DNA of 64,000 nucleotides, from NCBI GenBank assembly GCA_017436575.1, contig JAFSCU010000016.1, forward strand, positions 16,754-80,753. The letters run 5' to 3'. This document shows, piece by piece, positions 9,329-17,692 of this stretch. The notes beneath the pieces are model-generated. The model saw only the letters and a list, made by a program, of their open reading frames with translations, ran no database searches and was not told where the DNA came from. How positions within the stretch are numbered: the first letter of the stretch is position 1; every line of letters begins with the position of its first letter. Source of the DNA: Oscillospiraceae bacterium (GTDB lineage Bacteria; Bacillota; Clostridia; Oscillospirales; Ruminococcaceae). A program made the position numbers and the translations under genes.

Positions 9329-10996
9329 ATGAAAATCGTACTTTGCAGTATCAACAGTAAATATATACATTCGTCCCTGGGCGTGTGGTATCTTTTTGCT
9401 GCCGCAAAAAAAATCAACACTCCACACACTGTTACAGTTGTGGAAAGCACCATAAACAACCAGGTGGAAGACATTGTGGCGCTGATAAACCGTGAAAAAC
9501 CTGATGTAGTCGGTTTTTCCACATATATATGGAATGTGGAATATGTGCGCAAAGTTGCCGCCACATTGAAACTTATAAATCCAAATTTAAAAATATGGCT
9601 GGGTGGCTCTGAAGCCAGTTTTGATGCAGACAGTCTGCTGAAAAATAATTATGTTGACTGGGTTGTAAAAGGGGAAGGGGAAGCTGCATTTATTCAGATG
9701 CTGTCTGAAAATTTCACCACCCCTGCAAAAACAGTGGTTACAGGTCCTTGCTGTGAATATATCAATCCATATACCCCTGAATACCTTGCCGCTTTAAACG
9801 GCAGAATTGTCTATCTGGAAACCAGCCGAGGCTGTCCTTTCAGCTGTGGCTTCTGCCTGTCGGGCAGGGATGAAAATGTACGCTTTTTTGACATGGAAGA
9901 AAGCAAGAAAAATATTTTACTCCTTGCAAATTCAGGTACAAAAACAGTTAAATTTGTAGACAGAACCTTTAACTGCAATGACAAAAGGGCAAGGGAGATA
10001 TTTGAATTTATAGCAGGGGAAAGGGAAAAAGGCAATATCCCGCAGGATGTGGTTTTCCATTGTGAAGTGGAAACTGACCTGTTTACACGGTCTACACTTG
10101 ACTATATGAAAACCCTTCCCAAAGGCCTTTTCCAGTTCGAAGCAGGTTTGCAAAGCTTCAATGTAGAAACTTTAAAAGCAGTAAACCGCCGTACAGACAT
10201 GCCAAAACTGGTGCATAATCTTAAAGAAATTGTATCAGGCGGTAATATACATCTGCATATAGACCTTATTGCCGGCCTGCCTTATGAAGATTTCAACAGT
10301 TTTTCTGCCAGCTTCAATCAGGCTTATGACATCAATGCAAACGTAATTCAGCTGGGTTTTCTTAAACTTCTGAAAGGCTCAACCCTGGAAAAAGAAAAGG
10401 AAAAATACAATTATCGCAGCTGGGATTATGCGCCTTATCAGGTGGTGTCCTGCGACAGTATTTCCTACAATGATTTACTGGAACTGAAAAAATGTGAAGA
10501 TGCTGTGGAACGTCTTCTCAACAGCGGCAAATTTCCATTTACAGTGCCTTATCTTATAGAAACCACAGGTTTGTCTGCCTTTGATTTCTTCTATAAATTC
10601 GGCAGTTTTATCTTTGACAGCGGTATTAAAAGCCCATCTTTGGAAAAATATGCTTCACTGCTGTATGATTACTTTACAAACCATTACAATGCTGACAAAT
10701 CAGCCTTGCGCGATGTAATGGTAAAAGACAGAATTATTACCGATAACACCGGCAGATTGTTTGGCTTTACCCATGTGCCTGATACGAATTTCAAAAAAAT
10801 CACCACTGCGCTGCGTCAGCAGACTGTAAATGTATTTGAAAATCAGTCAGAAAAGGCGGCAAAAGGTAAAATCGGATTTGCAATCCTGTATGCCACTAAT
10901 CAGGTGATTCTGGCTGACTATACAGACCAGGACCCTGTGACCGGTATTTATAATTATAAACTGATTGATTTACATCAGTTTCTTCCTGTAGAATAA
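9329..10996 (+). CDS. B12-binding-domain radical SAM protein (DUF4080-type)
   Basis: A 555-residue protein. Residues ~1-135 are a cobalamin-binding-like Rossmann domain (KPDVVGFSTYIWN, IWLGGSEAS, VVKGEGEAAF). The radical SAM core follows with the cluster motif in TSRGCPFSCGFCLSG (CxxxCxxC), then KFVDRTFNC and FQFEAGLQSFN, typical of the clade. The C-terminal ~150 residues match the layout of the DUF4080 extension. These proteins are common in Clostridia and have no assigned reaction; modification or methylation of a small molecule or RNA is only a guess. Monocistronic. The histidine of the DxHxxG cobalamin-ligand motif is not evident, so bound cofactor is uncertain. Confidence 0.88.
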   Translation: MKIVLCSINSKYIHSSLGVWYLFAAAKKINTPHTVTVVESTINNQVEDIVALINREKPDVVGFSTYIWNVEYVRKVAATLKLINPNLKIWLGGSEASFDADSLLKNNYVDWVVKGEGEAAFIQMLSENFTTPAKTVVTGPCCEYINPYTPEYLAALNGRIVYLETSRGCPFSCGFCLSGRDENVRFFDMEESKKNILLLANSGTKTVKFVDRTFNCNDKRAREIFEFIAGEREKGNIPQDVVFHCEVETDLFTRSTLDYMKTLPKGLFQFEAGLQSFNVETLKAVNRRTDMPKLVHNLKEIVSGGNIHLHIDLIAGLPYEDFNSFSASFNQAYDINANVIQLGFLKLLKGSTLEKEKEKYNYRSWDYAPYQVVSCDSISYNDLLELKKCEDAVERLLNSGKFPFTVPYLIETTGLSAFDFFYKFGSFIFDSGIKSPSLEKYASLLYDYFTNHYNADKSALRDVMVKDRIITDNTGRLFGFTHVPDTNFKKITTALRQQTVNVFENQSEKAAKGKIGFAILYATNQVILADYTDQDPVTGIYNYKLIDLHQFLPVE

Positions 10997-11002
10997 TAAA
11001 AG

Positions 11003-11039
11003 CTTCGATATTCAAAATATTTTGTTTTGAATATCGAAG
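11003..11039 (+). terminator. Hairpin made of two inverted FabT-like boxes; likely terminator
   Basis: Perfect 15-bp stem (11003-11017 with 11025-11039) followed by a short T run. Each arm contains CGATATTCAAA, almost the same sequence as the box before the MarR-family gene, so the element may serve both as terminator and as protein-binding site. Confidence 0.65.
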
Positions 11040-11081
11040 TTTTCACTTTTTGCACACATATAAGTAATATACTGTAAATAC

Positions 11082-11094
11082 TTTGATATTCAAA
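11082..11094 (+). promoter_or_regulatory. FabT-type operator TTTGA-TAT-TCAAA
   Basis: Inverted repeat TTTGA/TCAAA with a 3-nt spacer, 17 nt before the start codon of the FabT-like gene. FabT/FabR-type MarR regulators of Firmicutes bind TTTGA-N3-TCAAA-like sites. Position fits autorepression. Confidence 0.6.
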
Positions 11095-11111
11095 ATAATT
11101 ATGGAGGGCGT

Positions 11112-11555
11112 ATGGAAAAATTCAAACAGGATATAAACACATTTCTGGTAGATGCATTTAACAGCCTTTTGCAGATAGAAGAAGATTTTTTGGCAAAAGG
11201 TCCTTTCAAAAACATTACTGTAAAGGAAATGCATCTTATAGATACTGTTGTAAAACTGGAAAATAACAATATAGCAAAAAATATTGCCCGAAAATTGAAT
11301 ATTACCCAAAGTTCATTGACTACCGCTGTAAGCACTCTGGAGAAAAAGGGAATGCTTATCAGAAAATCAGATGAAAGGGATAAACGTATTGTAAAAATAT
11401 ATCCCACAGAAAAAGCGTTGCAGGTCTATAACCATCACAGACAGTTTCACAGGGAACTGGTAGATGTGGTTACAAACAAACTGAATCAACAGGAACTGTA
11501 TGCTTTTGTCAATGGATTGAATAAGGTAAGGGAATTTTTTGATTCCAGAAAATAA
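11112..11555 (+). CDS. MarR-family regulator, FabT-like
   Basis: A 147-residue winged-helix regulator. The N-terminal part resembles FabT of lactobacilli and streptococci: LLQIEEDFL, then PFKNITVKEMHLIDTV. The DNA-binding region follows with IAKNIARKLNITQSSLTTAV (recognition helix), LEKKGMLIRKSDERDKRIVKIY (wing). FabT represses fatty acid synthesis genes when fatty acids or acyl-ACP are abundant. Here the neighbour is a DegV protein, a family that binds fatty acids, and a FabT-type box lies in front of the gene, which supports the assignment. The fab genes themselves are not in the window. GGAGG ribosome binding site. Confidence 0.85.
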   Translation: MEKFKQDINTFLVDAFNSLLQIEEDFLAKGPFKNITVKEMHLIDTVVKLENNNIAKNIARKLNITQSSLTTAVSTLEKKGMLIRKSDERDKRIVKIYPTEKALQVYNHHRQFHRELVDVVTNKLNQQELYAFVNGLNKVREFFDSRK

Positions 11556-11592
11556 AACTTGCTTTTATGCGTTCAAATTAAAAGGAGATATT

Positions 11593-12432
11593 ATGAAAAC
11601 AATTATTCTGACAGATTCAACCTGCGATATTGATAATGATTATCTGAAAGTTTTAAATGTGGAAACAGTGCCGTTAAAAGTAATTTTCGGCGATGAAAGC
11701 TATCTCGATGGTATAGATATCAGCAAAAAGGAATTTTTTGCAAAACTGGCAGCTTCTTCAGCAAATCCTACCACCAGTCAGCCTTCTCCTGAAGATTTCC
11801 TGGCGATATTCAACAGGCGGAAACAGAATGGAGATGAACTGGTGTATATAGGCCTTTCTTCTGTGCTCAGCGGCACACTGCAGTCAGCCAGAATTGCAAA
11901 AGAAATGTGCGGATATGACAGTATTTATATAGTGGACTCACTTATAACAACTGCCGGCCTTGACCTGTTGACAAGAGTGGCCTGCCAGATGAGGGATGAT
12001 GGCGAAAATGCAAAAATAATTGCAGAAGAAATTGAAAAACTTGTTCCTAAAATCAGATTGTATGCTTATGTGGATACACTTAAATATCTTGTTCGCGGTG
12101 GCCGCCTGTCAAAAACTGCAGGTGCAATTGGCGGTGCATTGGGTATAAAACCCCTTATCACTGTGGCTGACGGTGCAGTTGTATCCATAGGTACAGCCCG
12201 CGGGCAGAAAAATGCTTTTGAAAAGCTGTGTAGTATTGTAAATGACGCAGACATAGATACCACAAAACCAATGATGCTTACCTTCACAGAAAATGAAGAA
12301 AATATGCATATGCTGGAAATGTATATGAATGAAAATGGTGTAAAATACGATTGGCTTTATGGTGAAGTAGGCAGTGTAATAGGCACTCATGTTGGTCCCG
12401 GTGCAGCTGCCGTAGCATATTTTGTAAAATAA
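11593..12432 (+). CDS. DegV family fatty-acid-binding protein (FakB-like)
   Basis: A 279-residue DegV protein. Family marks: IILTDSTCDI at the start, the SANPTTSQPSPEDF segment with the fatty-acid carboxylate-binding Thr/Ser, IGLSSVLSGTLQSA, DTLKYLVRGGRLSKTAG and the end GTHVGPGAAAVAY. DegV/FakB proteins present exogenous fatty acids to the kinase FakA. The longest frame begins at ATT 11539 inside the marR gene; the ATG at 11593 has an AAAGGAGA ribosome binding site and is correct. Probably in one transcript with the FabT-like gene (37 nt apart). A second DegV paralogue occurs at 42942-43802; fakA is not seen. Confidence 0.93.
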   Translation: MKTIILTDSTCDIDNDYLKVLNVETVPLKVIFGDESYLDGIDISKKEFFAKLAASSANPTTSQPSPEDFLAIFNRRKQNGDELVYIGLSSVLSGTLQSARIAKEMCGYDSIYIVDSLITTAGLDLLTRVACQMRDDGENAKIIAEEIEKLVPKIRLYAYVDTLKYLVRGGRLSKTAGAIGGALGIKPLITVADGAVVSIGTARGQKNAFEKLCSIVNDADIDTTKPMMLTFTENEENMHMLEMYMNENGVKYDWLYGEVGSVIGTHVGPGAAAVAYFVK

Positions 12433-12449
12433 TATGTGAAACTGCATTA

Positions 12450-12478
12450 TTGACAAATATTATATATGGTGATACTAT
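12450..12478 (+). promoter_or_regulatory. Promoter of the trpS leader
   Basis: Perfect TTGACA (12450-12455) and TACTAT (12473-12478), 17-nt spacer. Transcription would start around 12485, right before the T-box. Confidence 0.7.
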
Positions 12479-12487
12479 AATTTTATA

Positions 12488-12730
12488 ATTGAATACCAAA
12501 CCGATGATTAAGAGGAGTATGTACAGCAGCGATTTTTCAGAGAGTTGCCGGTGGTGGAATGGCGATATTTCAAGTTGTGCAGAATGGACTTATGAGGGCA
12601 GCCCGAAAAGCAATGAGTAGGCGCTGACGGAAAATCCCGGCCGTCATACGGGAAGCGTATGTTGGTACGTTTACTCACAGGTGGTATAACAGAGTTTTTG
12701 GCTTCTGTCCTTTGGGGCGGAAGCCTTTTT
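12488..12730 (+). ncRNA. T-box leader, tryptophan-specific
   Basis: Ordered T-box elements: GAGGAGTA at ~12511-12519 (5' side of the specifier loop), AGAGAG and GGTGGTGGAA (~12539-12560, Stem I distal elements), GAA-UGG-A with specifier codon UGG (Trp) at 12585-12587, the T-box proper AGGTGGTATAACAGAG (from 12679), and a terminator (12700-12725, GGCTTCTGTCC/GGGCGGAAGCC, T tail). Uncharged tRNA-Trp would pair at UGG and at the T-box to form the antiterminator, turning on trpS when tryptophan is short. Confidence 0.92.
12700..12730 (+). terminator. T-box-controlled terminator
   Basis: 11-bp stem (12700-12710, 12715-12725), TTTG loop, T5 tail; the competing antiterminator uses the T-box sequence upstream. 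Confidence 0.88.
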
Positions 12731-12742
12731 ATATCATCATTG

Positions 12743-12771
12743 CCCTGACGTACTGTCAGGGTTTTGTTTTT
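12743..12771 (+). terminator. Second terminator-like hairpin between T-box and trpS
   Basis: 7-bp stem CCCTGAC/GTCAGGG (12743-12749, 12755-12761) followed by TTTTGTTTTTGT. It lies only 18 nt after the T-box terminator. Either a backup terminator or part of a second control layer; its antitermination is not explained by the T-box. Confidence 0.55.
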
Positions 12772-12788
12772 GTAAAGGAGGTGACTGT

Positions 12789-12977
12789 ATGGAAGACGGT
12801 TGGTGGTCTGTGACCATAAACAGTAATGAAATATATAAAACAGATTTATTTTCAAAGGAGATTTATTATGAAAAAAGTTATTCTTACAGGAGACCGTCCT
12901 ACAGGTCGTCTTCACATCGGTCATTATGCAGGCAGTCTGAAACAGCGTGTAACTATGCAGAACAGCGCAGAATTTGA
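12789..12977 (+). CDS. Candidate leader ORF with tandem Trp codons overlapping trpS
   Basis: ATG at 12789 stands 7 nt after AAAGGAGGTGA, a near-perfect Shine-Dalgarno sequence, stronger than the one before trpS. The frame reads MEDGWWSVT..., with two consecutive TGG codons at 12801-12806, and runs 110 nt into trpS in another frame (62 codons). Ribosomes translating it would cross the trpS ribosome binding site and start codon. Downstream of the overlap the peptide is only a shadow of trpS, so if real it acts through translation rather than through its product. It may be a leader peptide for Trp-dependent translational coupling, or a chance frame behind a strong ribosome binding site. Confidence 0.4.
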   Translation: MEDGWWSVTINSNEIYKTDLFSKEIYYEKSYSYRRPSYRSSSHRSLCRQSETACNYAEQRRI

Positions 12978-13926
12978 TGAAATTTACATTATGATAGCTG
13001 ATGCCCAGGCACTTACTGACAATGCAGACAATCCGCAAAAAATCCGTGACAATATTATAAATGTGGCACTGGATTATCTTTCCATAGGTTTAGACCCTGA
13101 AAAATCCACAATATTTATTCAGTCTATGGTACCACAGCTGACAGAACTGACATTTTACTATATGAATCTTGTGACCGTTGCACGTCTTTCACGCAACCCT
13201 ACTGTAAAAGCCGAAATACAGCAGCGAAAATTTGAATCAAGTATTCCGGTAGGTTTTTTCACTTACCCTATAAGTCAGGCGGCGGATATTACTGCCTTTG
13301 GAGCCAGTCATGTACCGGTGGGGGAAGACCAGCGGCCTATGCTGGAACAATGCAGGGAAATAGTGGCAAAATTCAATTCTATATATGGCGATACACTTAT
13401 AATGCCACAGATAGTGCTGGAACAGAACCGGAAAGCCCAGCGTTTGCCGGGAACAGACGGTAAGGCAAAAATGAGCAAATCCATCGGCAACTGTATTTAT
13501 CTTTCTGATACAAAAGAAGAAGTGTACCGAAAGGTTATGTCTATGTATACAGATCCTGACCATATCAAAATATCAGACCCGGGCAAAGTGGAAGGCAACA
13601 CGGTGTTTACATATCTTGATGTTTTCTCAAAGCCAGAGCATTTTTCAATGTTTTTGCCTGAATATGACAATCTGGACAGTCTGAAAGACCACTATCGCCG
13701 TGGTGGACTGGGAGATGTAAAAATCAAAAAATTCCTGGCAGCTGTGCTGGAAGAAGAACTGGCACCTATAAGACGGCGCAGGGCATATTATGAAAACAAT
13801 CTTCCGCTGGTTATGGAAATACTTAAAACAGGCTGTAAAAAGGCAGAGAAAAAAGCAGGGCAGACCCTTGAAAAAGTAAGAAAGGCTATGAAAATAAACT
13901 ATTTTGACGATAACAGTCTGTTATAG
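12868..13926 (+). CDS. trpS: Tryptophanyl-tRNA synthetase
   Basis: A 352-residue class Ic synthetase that charges tRNA-Trp. Signature HIGH appears as HIGHYAGSL near residue 18 and KMSKS as KAKMSKSIGN at about residue 200. Start is set at the ATG 12868 (MKKVILTGDRPTGRLH), which matches the family N-terminus and follows AAAGGAGA; an in-frame ATG at 12826 would add 14 residues without a ribosome binding site. Controlled by the Trp T-box in its leader, and possibly by an overlapping leader ORF. Slightly longer than the commonest bacterial TrpRS (~330). Confidence 0.97.
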   Translation: MKKVILTGDRPTGRLHIGHYAGSLKQRVTMQNSAEFDEIYIMIADAQALTDNADNPQKIRDNIINVALDYLSIGLDPEKSTIFIQSMVPQLTELTFYYMNLVTVARLSRNPTVKAEIQQRKFESSIPVGFFTYPISQAADITAFGASHVPVGEDQRPMLEQCREIVAKFNSIYGDTLIMPQIVLEQNRKAQRLPGTDGKAKMSKSIGNCIYLSDTKEEVYRKVMSMYTDPDHIKISDPGKVEGNTVFTYLDVFSKPEHFSMFLPEYDNLDSLKDHYRRGGLGDVKIKKFLAAVLEEELAPIRRRRAYYENNLPLVMEILKTGCKKAEKKAGQTLEKVRKAMKINYFDDNSLL

Positions 13927-13937
13927 AAAAATAAAAG

Positions 13938-13964
13938 GGCAAAGAGTACGCTTTTCCCTTTGCC
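13938..13964 (+). terminator. Hairpin after trpS
   Basis: GGCAAAG/CTTTGCC arms at 13938-13944 and 13958-13964; loop contains TTTT. Weak on its own, probably acts with the next hairpin. Confidence 0.4.
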
Positions 13965-13974
13965 ATAAACAAAA

Positions 13975-14010
13975 GCGATACCCGCTTTAAAAACGGGTAT
14001 CGCTGTATTT
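13975..14010. terminator. Bidirectional intrinsic terminator (trpS / gpmI)
   Basis: 10-bp stem GCGATACCCG/CGGGTATCGC (13975-13984, 13994-14003), 9-nt loop, T-rich tails; ends both trpS and the convergent glycolytic operon. Confidence 0.85.
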
Positions 14011-14020
14011 TTATATTGAT

Positions 14021-15553
14021 TTAGCAGTTATGGCAGGCAAAAGTAATCAGTGATTTGCCGTCCATTTCTTTAGGCTGTTTTTGGCCCATAATCTGAATAA
14101 CAGTCGGTGCAATGTCAGCCAGTACGCCGCCTTCACGCAGTGCACAAGGGTAGTTCACCACGCTGAAAGGAACAGGGTTAGTGGTATGTGCTGTAAACAC
14201 GCTGCCGTCATCTTCCAGCATTTTGTCAGCATTGCCGTGGTCAGCTGTCAGCAACAGCACGCCATTTACCTGCATAATTTTTTCATACAGTCTGCCAATG
14301 CATTCGTCCACAACTTCTACTGCCTGTACAGCTGCATCAAAGTTGCCTGTATGGCCAACCATGTCGCAGTTTGCATAGTTGAGTATAATTATATCGTATT
14401 TACCGGTATCGATTTTTGCAAGCAGCTGGTCAGTTACTTCTCTTGCGCTCATTTCAGGCTGCATATCATAGGTTTCCACTTTTGGTGATGGTACCAATAC
14501 TCTGTCTTCGCCGTAATATGGCTTTTCGATACCGCCATTGAAGAAGAAAGTTACATGGGCGTATTTTTCTGTTTCAGCAATTCTCAGCTGTCTCATTTCC
14601 AGGTCGGAAACAAATTCACCCAGTGTGTTTTTCAGGCTCTGTGGTTTGAATGCCACTTCAACGTTTGGCATAGTGGCATCATACTGTGTAAAGCAAACAT
14701 AGTTAAGGTTCAGATTTTCTTTTTCTCTGATAAAACCGTCAAATTTATCATCAACCAGACATCTTGTGATTTCTCTTGCTCTGTCAGGGCGGAAGTCAAA
14801 GAAGATAACAGTGTCGCCTTCGCAGATATTTCCGTCTTCGTTTACGATAAATGGTACTGTAAACTCATCTGTAACATCATTTTCGTAGCAGTCTTTCAAA
14901 TGTGCCACTGGGTCAGCGTGTACATCTGCTTTGCCCAGCACCAGCGCATTGTATGCTTTTTCGATTCTTTCCCAGCGGTTGTCTCTGTCCATTGCATAGA
15001 ATCTGCCGCATACAGCACCAATTTTACCTGTGCCCAGTTCAGCCATTTTGTTCTGCAGCTGTGTCAGAAATTCTACACCGCTGGTTGGTGCAACGTCACG
15101 GCCGTCCATAAATGGATGAACAAATACTTTTTCAGCACCCAGTTTTTTACACATTTCCAGCAGTGCAAAACAGTGTTCAATATGGCTGTGAACACCACCG
15201 TTTGACATAAGGCCGTATATATGCACTTTCCTGTTGTTTTCAACAGCGTTGTTGATTGCATTTTTCAGCACATCATTATTAAAGAAATCGCCATCTTTGA
15301 TAGATTTTGTAATTCTTGTCAATTCCTGATAAACAATTCTGCCGGCCCCCATGTTAGTATGGCCAACTTCACTGTTGCCCATCTGACCTTCTGGCAGACC
15401 TACATCCAGACCGCTTGCGCCGATAATTGTTGTAGGGTGTTCTGCAAAAATTTTGTCCATATTAGGTTTGTTTGCAGCTTTGATAGCGTTGCCCAGTACA
15501 TTTTCTGTACAGGCAAAACCGTCCATAATACATAAAACTATAGGTCTTTTCAT
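14021..15553 (-). CDS. gpmI: 2,3-bisphosphoglycerate-independent phosphoglycerate mutase
   Basis: A 510-residue Mn-dependent mutase converting 3-phosphoglycerate to 2-phosphoglycerate without a bisphosphate cofactor. N-terminal VLCIMDGFA gives the first metal Asp; MGNSEVGHTNMGAGR carries the phosphoacceptor Ser; the C-terminal phosphatase-like domain shows NYANCDMVGHTGN and LTADHGNADKM metal ligands. Full family length. Third gene of the leftward pgk-tpiA-gpmI operon, 15 nt after tpiA, with an AAGAGG ribosome binding site. Mn dependence makes this isoform pH- and metal-sensitive, as known for sporeforming Firmicutes. Confidence 0.98.
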   Translation of the reverse strand: MKRPIVLCIMDGFACTENVLGNAIKAANKPNMDKIFAEHPTTIIGASGLDVGLPEGQMGNSEVGHTNMGAGRIVYQELTRITKSIKDGDFFNNDVLKNAINNAVENNRKVHIYGLMSNGGVHSHIEHCFALLEMCKKLGAEKVFVHPFMDGRDVAPTSGVEFLTQLQNKMAELGTGKIGAVCGRFYAMDRDNRWERIEKAYNALVLGKADVHADPVAHLKDCYENDVTDEFTVPFIVNEDGNICEGDTVIFFDFRPDRAREITRCLVDDKFDGFIREKENLNLNYVCFTQYDATMPNVEVAFKPQSLKNTLGEFVSDLEMRQLRIAETEKYAHVTFFFNGGIEKPYYGEDRVLVPSPKVETYDMQPEMSAREVTDQLLAKIDTGKYDIIILNYANCDMVGHTGNFDAAVQAVEVVDECIGRLYEKIMQVNGVLLLTADHGNADKMLEDDGSVFTAHTTNPVPFSVVNYPCALREGGVLADIAPTVIQIMGQKQPKEMDGKSLITFACHNC

Positions 15554-15568
15554 TAAAATACCTCTTTC

Positions 15569-16333
15569 TTATTTAACGCATGATACGATTGTGGCAAAGT
15601 CGTCAGCTTTAAGGGAAGCACCGCCGATAAGACCACCGTCAATGTTTTCCATAGCCAGCAGTTCAGCCGCATTTTTTGCATTCATAGAGCCGCCGTACTG
15701 GATAGTAACAGCCTGTGCTGTTGCATCATCAAACATTTCAGCCAGCAAACCACGGATATAGCCGCACACTTCTTCAGCCTGCTGAGCAGTTGCTGTTTTG
15801 CCTGTGCCGATAGCCCAAACAGGTTCATAAGCAATAATGCTGTTTTTCATATTTTCTGCTGTAAAGCCGGCCAGACCTTTTTCAATCTGTGTTTTGATAA
15901 CATCTTTTGTGATGTCTTTTTCTCTTTCTTCCAGGTTTTCACCTACACAGATAATAGGGCAGATACCGCTTTCCAGACAGGCCAGTGCACGTTTGTTTAC
16001 TGTTTCGTCTGTTTCGCCGAAATATTGTCTTCTTTCGCTGTGGCCAACAATAGCGTATTTTACACCAAAATCATTTAGCATATCTGCGCTGATTTCAGCT
16101 GTAAATGCACCGCTTTTTGCCCAGTGGCAGTTCTGTGCGCCGATGTTGATAGCACTGCCTGCAACTGCATCCATAGCAACACCGATGTTGATTGCAGGAA
16201 CACACAGCAGTATTGTTGCATCGCTTTCTGGCAACTTTTCTTTCATTTCAGCCAGCAGAGCCTTTGTTTCTGTGGCAGTTTTGTTCATTTTCCAGTTGCC
16301 TGCAATAACAACTTTTCTAAGTTCTTTATTCAT
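15569..16333 (-). CDS. tpiA: Triosephosphate isomerase
   Basis: A 254-residue TIM-barrel enzyme interconverting dihydroxyacetone phosphate and glyceraldehyde 3-phosphate. Catalytic residues visible: GNWKMNKT (Asn/Lys), VGHSERRQYF (His), AYEPVWAIGTG (Glu and loop 6), then IQYGGSMN and GLIGGASL phosphate-binding segments. Full length. Middle gene of the leftward glycolytic operon; a terminator-like hairpin separates it from pgk. Ribosome binding site AAGGAG. Confidence 0.98.
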   Translation of the reverse strand: MNKELRKVVIAGNWKMNKTATETKALLAEMKEKLPESDATILLCVPAINIGVAMDAVAGSAINIGAQNCHWAKSGAFTAEISADMLNDFGVKYAIVGHSERRQYFGETDETVNKRALACLESGICPIICVGENLEEREKDITKDVIKTQIEKGLAGFTAENMKNSIIAYEPVWAIGTGKTATAQQAEEVCGYIRGLLAEMFDDATAQAVTIQYGGSMNAKNAAELLAMENIDGGLIGGASLKADDFATIVSCVK

Positions 16334-16367
16334 AATGATTAAAACTCCTTAATATCAAAGATACAAA

Positions 16368-16394
16368 TAAAGCGGCAGAAGGGGTGCCGCTTTA
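16368..16394 (-). terminator. Intercistronic hairpin between pgk and tpiA
   Basis: 10-bp stem TAAAGCGGCA/TGCCGCTTTA (16368-16377, 16385-16394) in the 76-nt gap. The minus-strand tail is only TTTG, so it may attenuate or serve as an mRNA-processing/stability element giving more pgk than tpiA/gpmI message. Confidence 0.6.
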
Positions 16395-16409
16395 TTATAT
16401 GATTATAAA

Positions 16410-17600
16410 TTATTTGTCATTCAGTGCTGCGATACCTGGCAGTTCCAGACCTTCCAGGAATTCCAGAGATGCACCGCCACCTGTGGAGATGTGTGTCATT
16501 TTGTCAGCATAACCCAGCTGTTCAACTGCTGCTGCACTGTCGCCACCGCCGATGATGGAAATTGCGCCGCTTTCAGCAACTGATTTTGCAACTGCTTTTG
16601 TGCCTTTTGCAAATTCAGGCATTTCAAATACACCCATTGGGCCGTTCCAAACAACTGTACCTGCGTTTACGATAGCATCGTTAAACAGTTCTCTGGATTT
16701 TTCACCGATGTCAAGACCCTGCCAGTCAGCTGGAATTTCTTTGCTGTCAACTGTTTTAAAGTTGCAGTCTTCTTTGAATTCATCACCAACTACTGTGTCA
16801 ACAGGCAGCAGGAAGTTAACGCCTTTAGCTTCGGCTTTTGCCATCAGTTCTTTTGCCAGTTCCACTTTGTCATCTTCGCAGATAGATTTGCCAACTTCAT
16901 AGCCTTTTGCTTTGAAGAATGTGTAAGCCATACCGCCACCGATAACCAGTGTGTCTACTTTGTCAATCAGGTTTTCAATAACGCCGATTTTGTCAGAAAC
17001 TTTTGCACCGCCAAGAATAGCAACAAATGGACGTTTTGGATTTTCAAGAGCTGTACCCATGATTTCGATTTCTTTCTGAATCAGGTAACCGCAAACTGCT
17101 GGCAGATAGTCAGCAACGCCAGCTGTGGAAGCGTGTGCGCGGTGTGCTGTACCAAAAGCATCGTTTACATAAATTTCAGCCATGGAAGCCAGTTCTTTTG
17201 CAAATTCAGGTGCGTTCTTTTCTTCTTCTTTGTGGAAACGCAGGTTTTCAAGCAGCATCAGTTCGCCGTCTTTCAGAGCAGCAGCTTTAGCTTTTGCATC
17301 TTCACCGATAACATCTGTTGCCATAGCTACTTCGCAGCCCAGCAGTTCTTCCAGTCTTTTCTGAACTGGAACCAGGGAATATTTCATGTTGAATTCGCCC
17401 TTTGGTCTGCCCATGTGGGAACAAAGAATAACTTTTGCACCGTTTTCTTTCAGATATTTGATAGTTTTCAGAGCTTCTCTGATTCTTTTGTCGTCTGTGA
17501 TAACGCCATCTTTTACAGGTACGTTGAAGTCACATCTTACCAGACAGGTTTTACCGGCAACATTGATATCTTCAACTGTTTTTTTACCCAAAGCATTCAT
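16410..17600 (-). CDS. pgk: Phosphoglycerate kinase
   Basis: A 396-residue glycolytic kinase transferring phosphate from 1,3-bisphosphoglycerate to ADP. Family signatures: LVRCDFNVP with substrate-binding Asp/Asn, [29 protein letters not shown], the hinge and ATP site [22 protein letters not shown] and SIIGGGDS...[14 protein letters not shown]. Full length. First gene of the leftward pgk-tpiA-gpmI operon with a good promoter and AAAGGAGA ribosome binding site. gapA is encoded separately, and eno is not in the window. Confidence 0.98.
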   Translation of the reverse strand: MNALGKKTVEDINVAGKTCLVRCDFNVPVKDGVITDDKRIREALKTIKYLKENGAKVILCSHMGRPKGEFNMKYSLVPVQKRLEELLGCEVAMATDVIGEDAKAKAAALKDGELMLLENLRFHKEEEKNAPEFAKELASMAEIYVNDAFGTAHRAHASTAGVADYLPAVCGYLIQKEIEIMGTALENPKRPFVAILGGAKVSDKIGVIENLIDKVDTLVIGGGMAYTFFKAKGYEVGKSICEDDKVELAKELMAKAEAKGVNFLLPVDTVVGDEFKEDCNFKTVDSKEIPADWQGLDIGEKSRELFNDAIVNAGTVVWNGPMGVFEMPEFAKGTKAVAKSVAESGAISIIGGGDSAAAVEQLGYADKMTHISTGGGASLEFLEGLELPGIAALNDK

Positions 17601-17663
17601 AGTAGTATCTCCTTTATTATATATGTTATATTGTTAATTAAATATCAGCTTGATACAGCTATA

Positions 17664-17692
17664 TTATATACAATTTGTACAATGAATTCAAG
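17664..17692 (-). promoter_or_regulatory. Promoter of the pgk-tpiA-gpmI operon
   Basis: On the minus strand TTGAAT (17692-17687) and perfect TATAAT (17669-17664) with 17-nt spacing, ~65 nt before the pgk ATG. Confidence 0.7.

Noticed and set aside
12826-12867. Extended trpS start at 12826
   Set aside because: Adds 14 residues not seen in TrpRS and lacks a ribosome binding site; the AAAGGAGA before 12868 decides the start.
14081-15205. Long open frames opposite gpmI
   Set aside because: Overlap a full-length, clearly recognised gene and show shadow composition.
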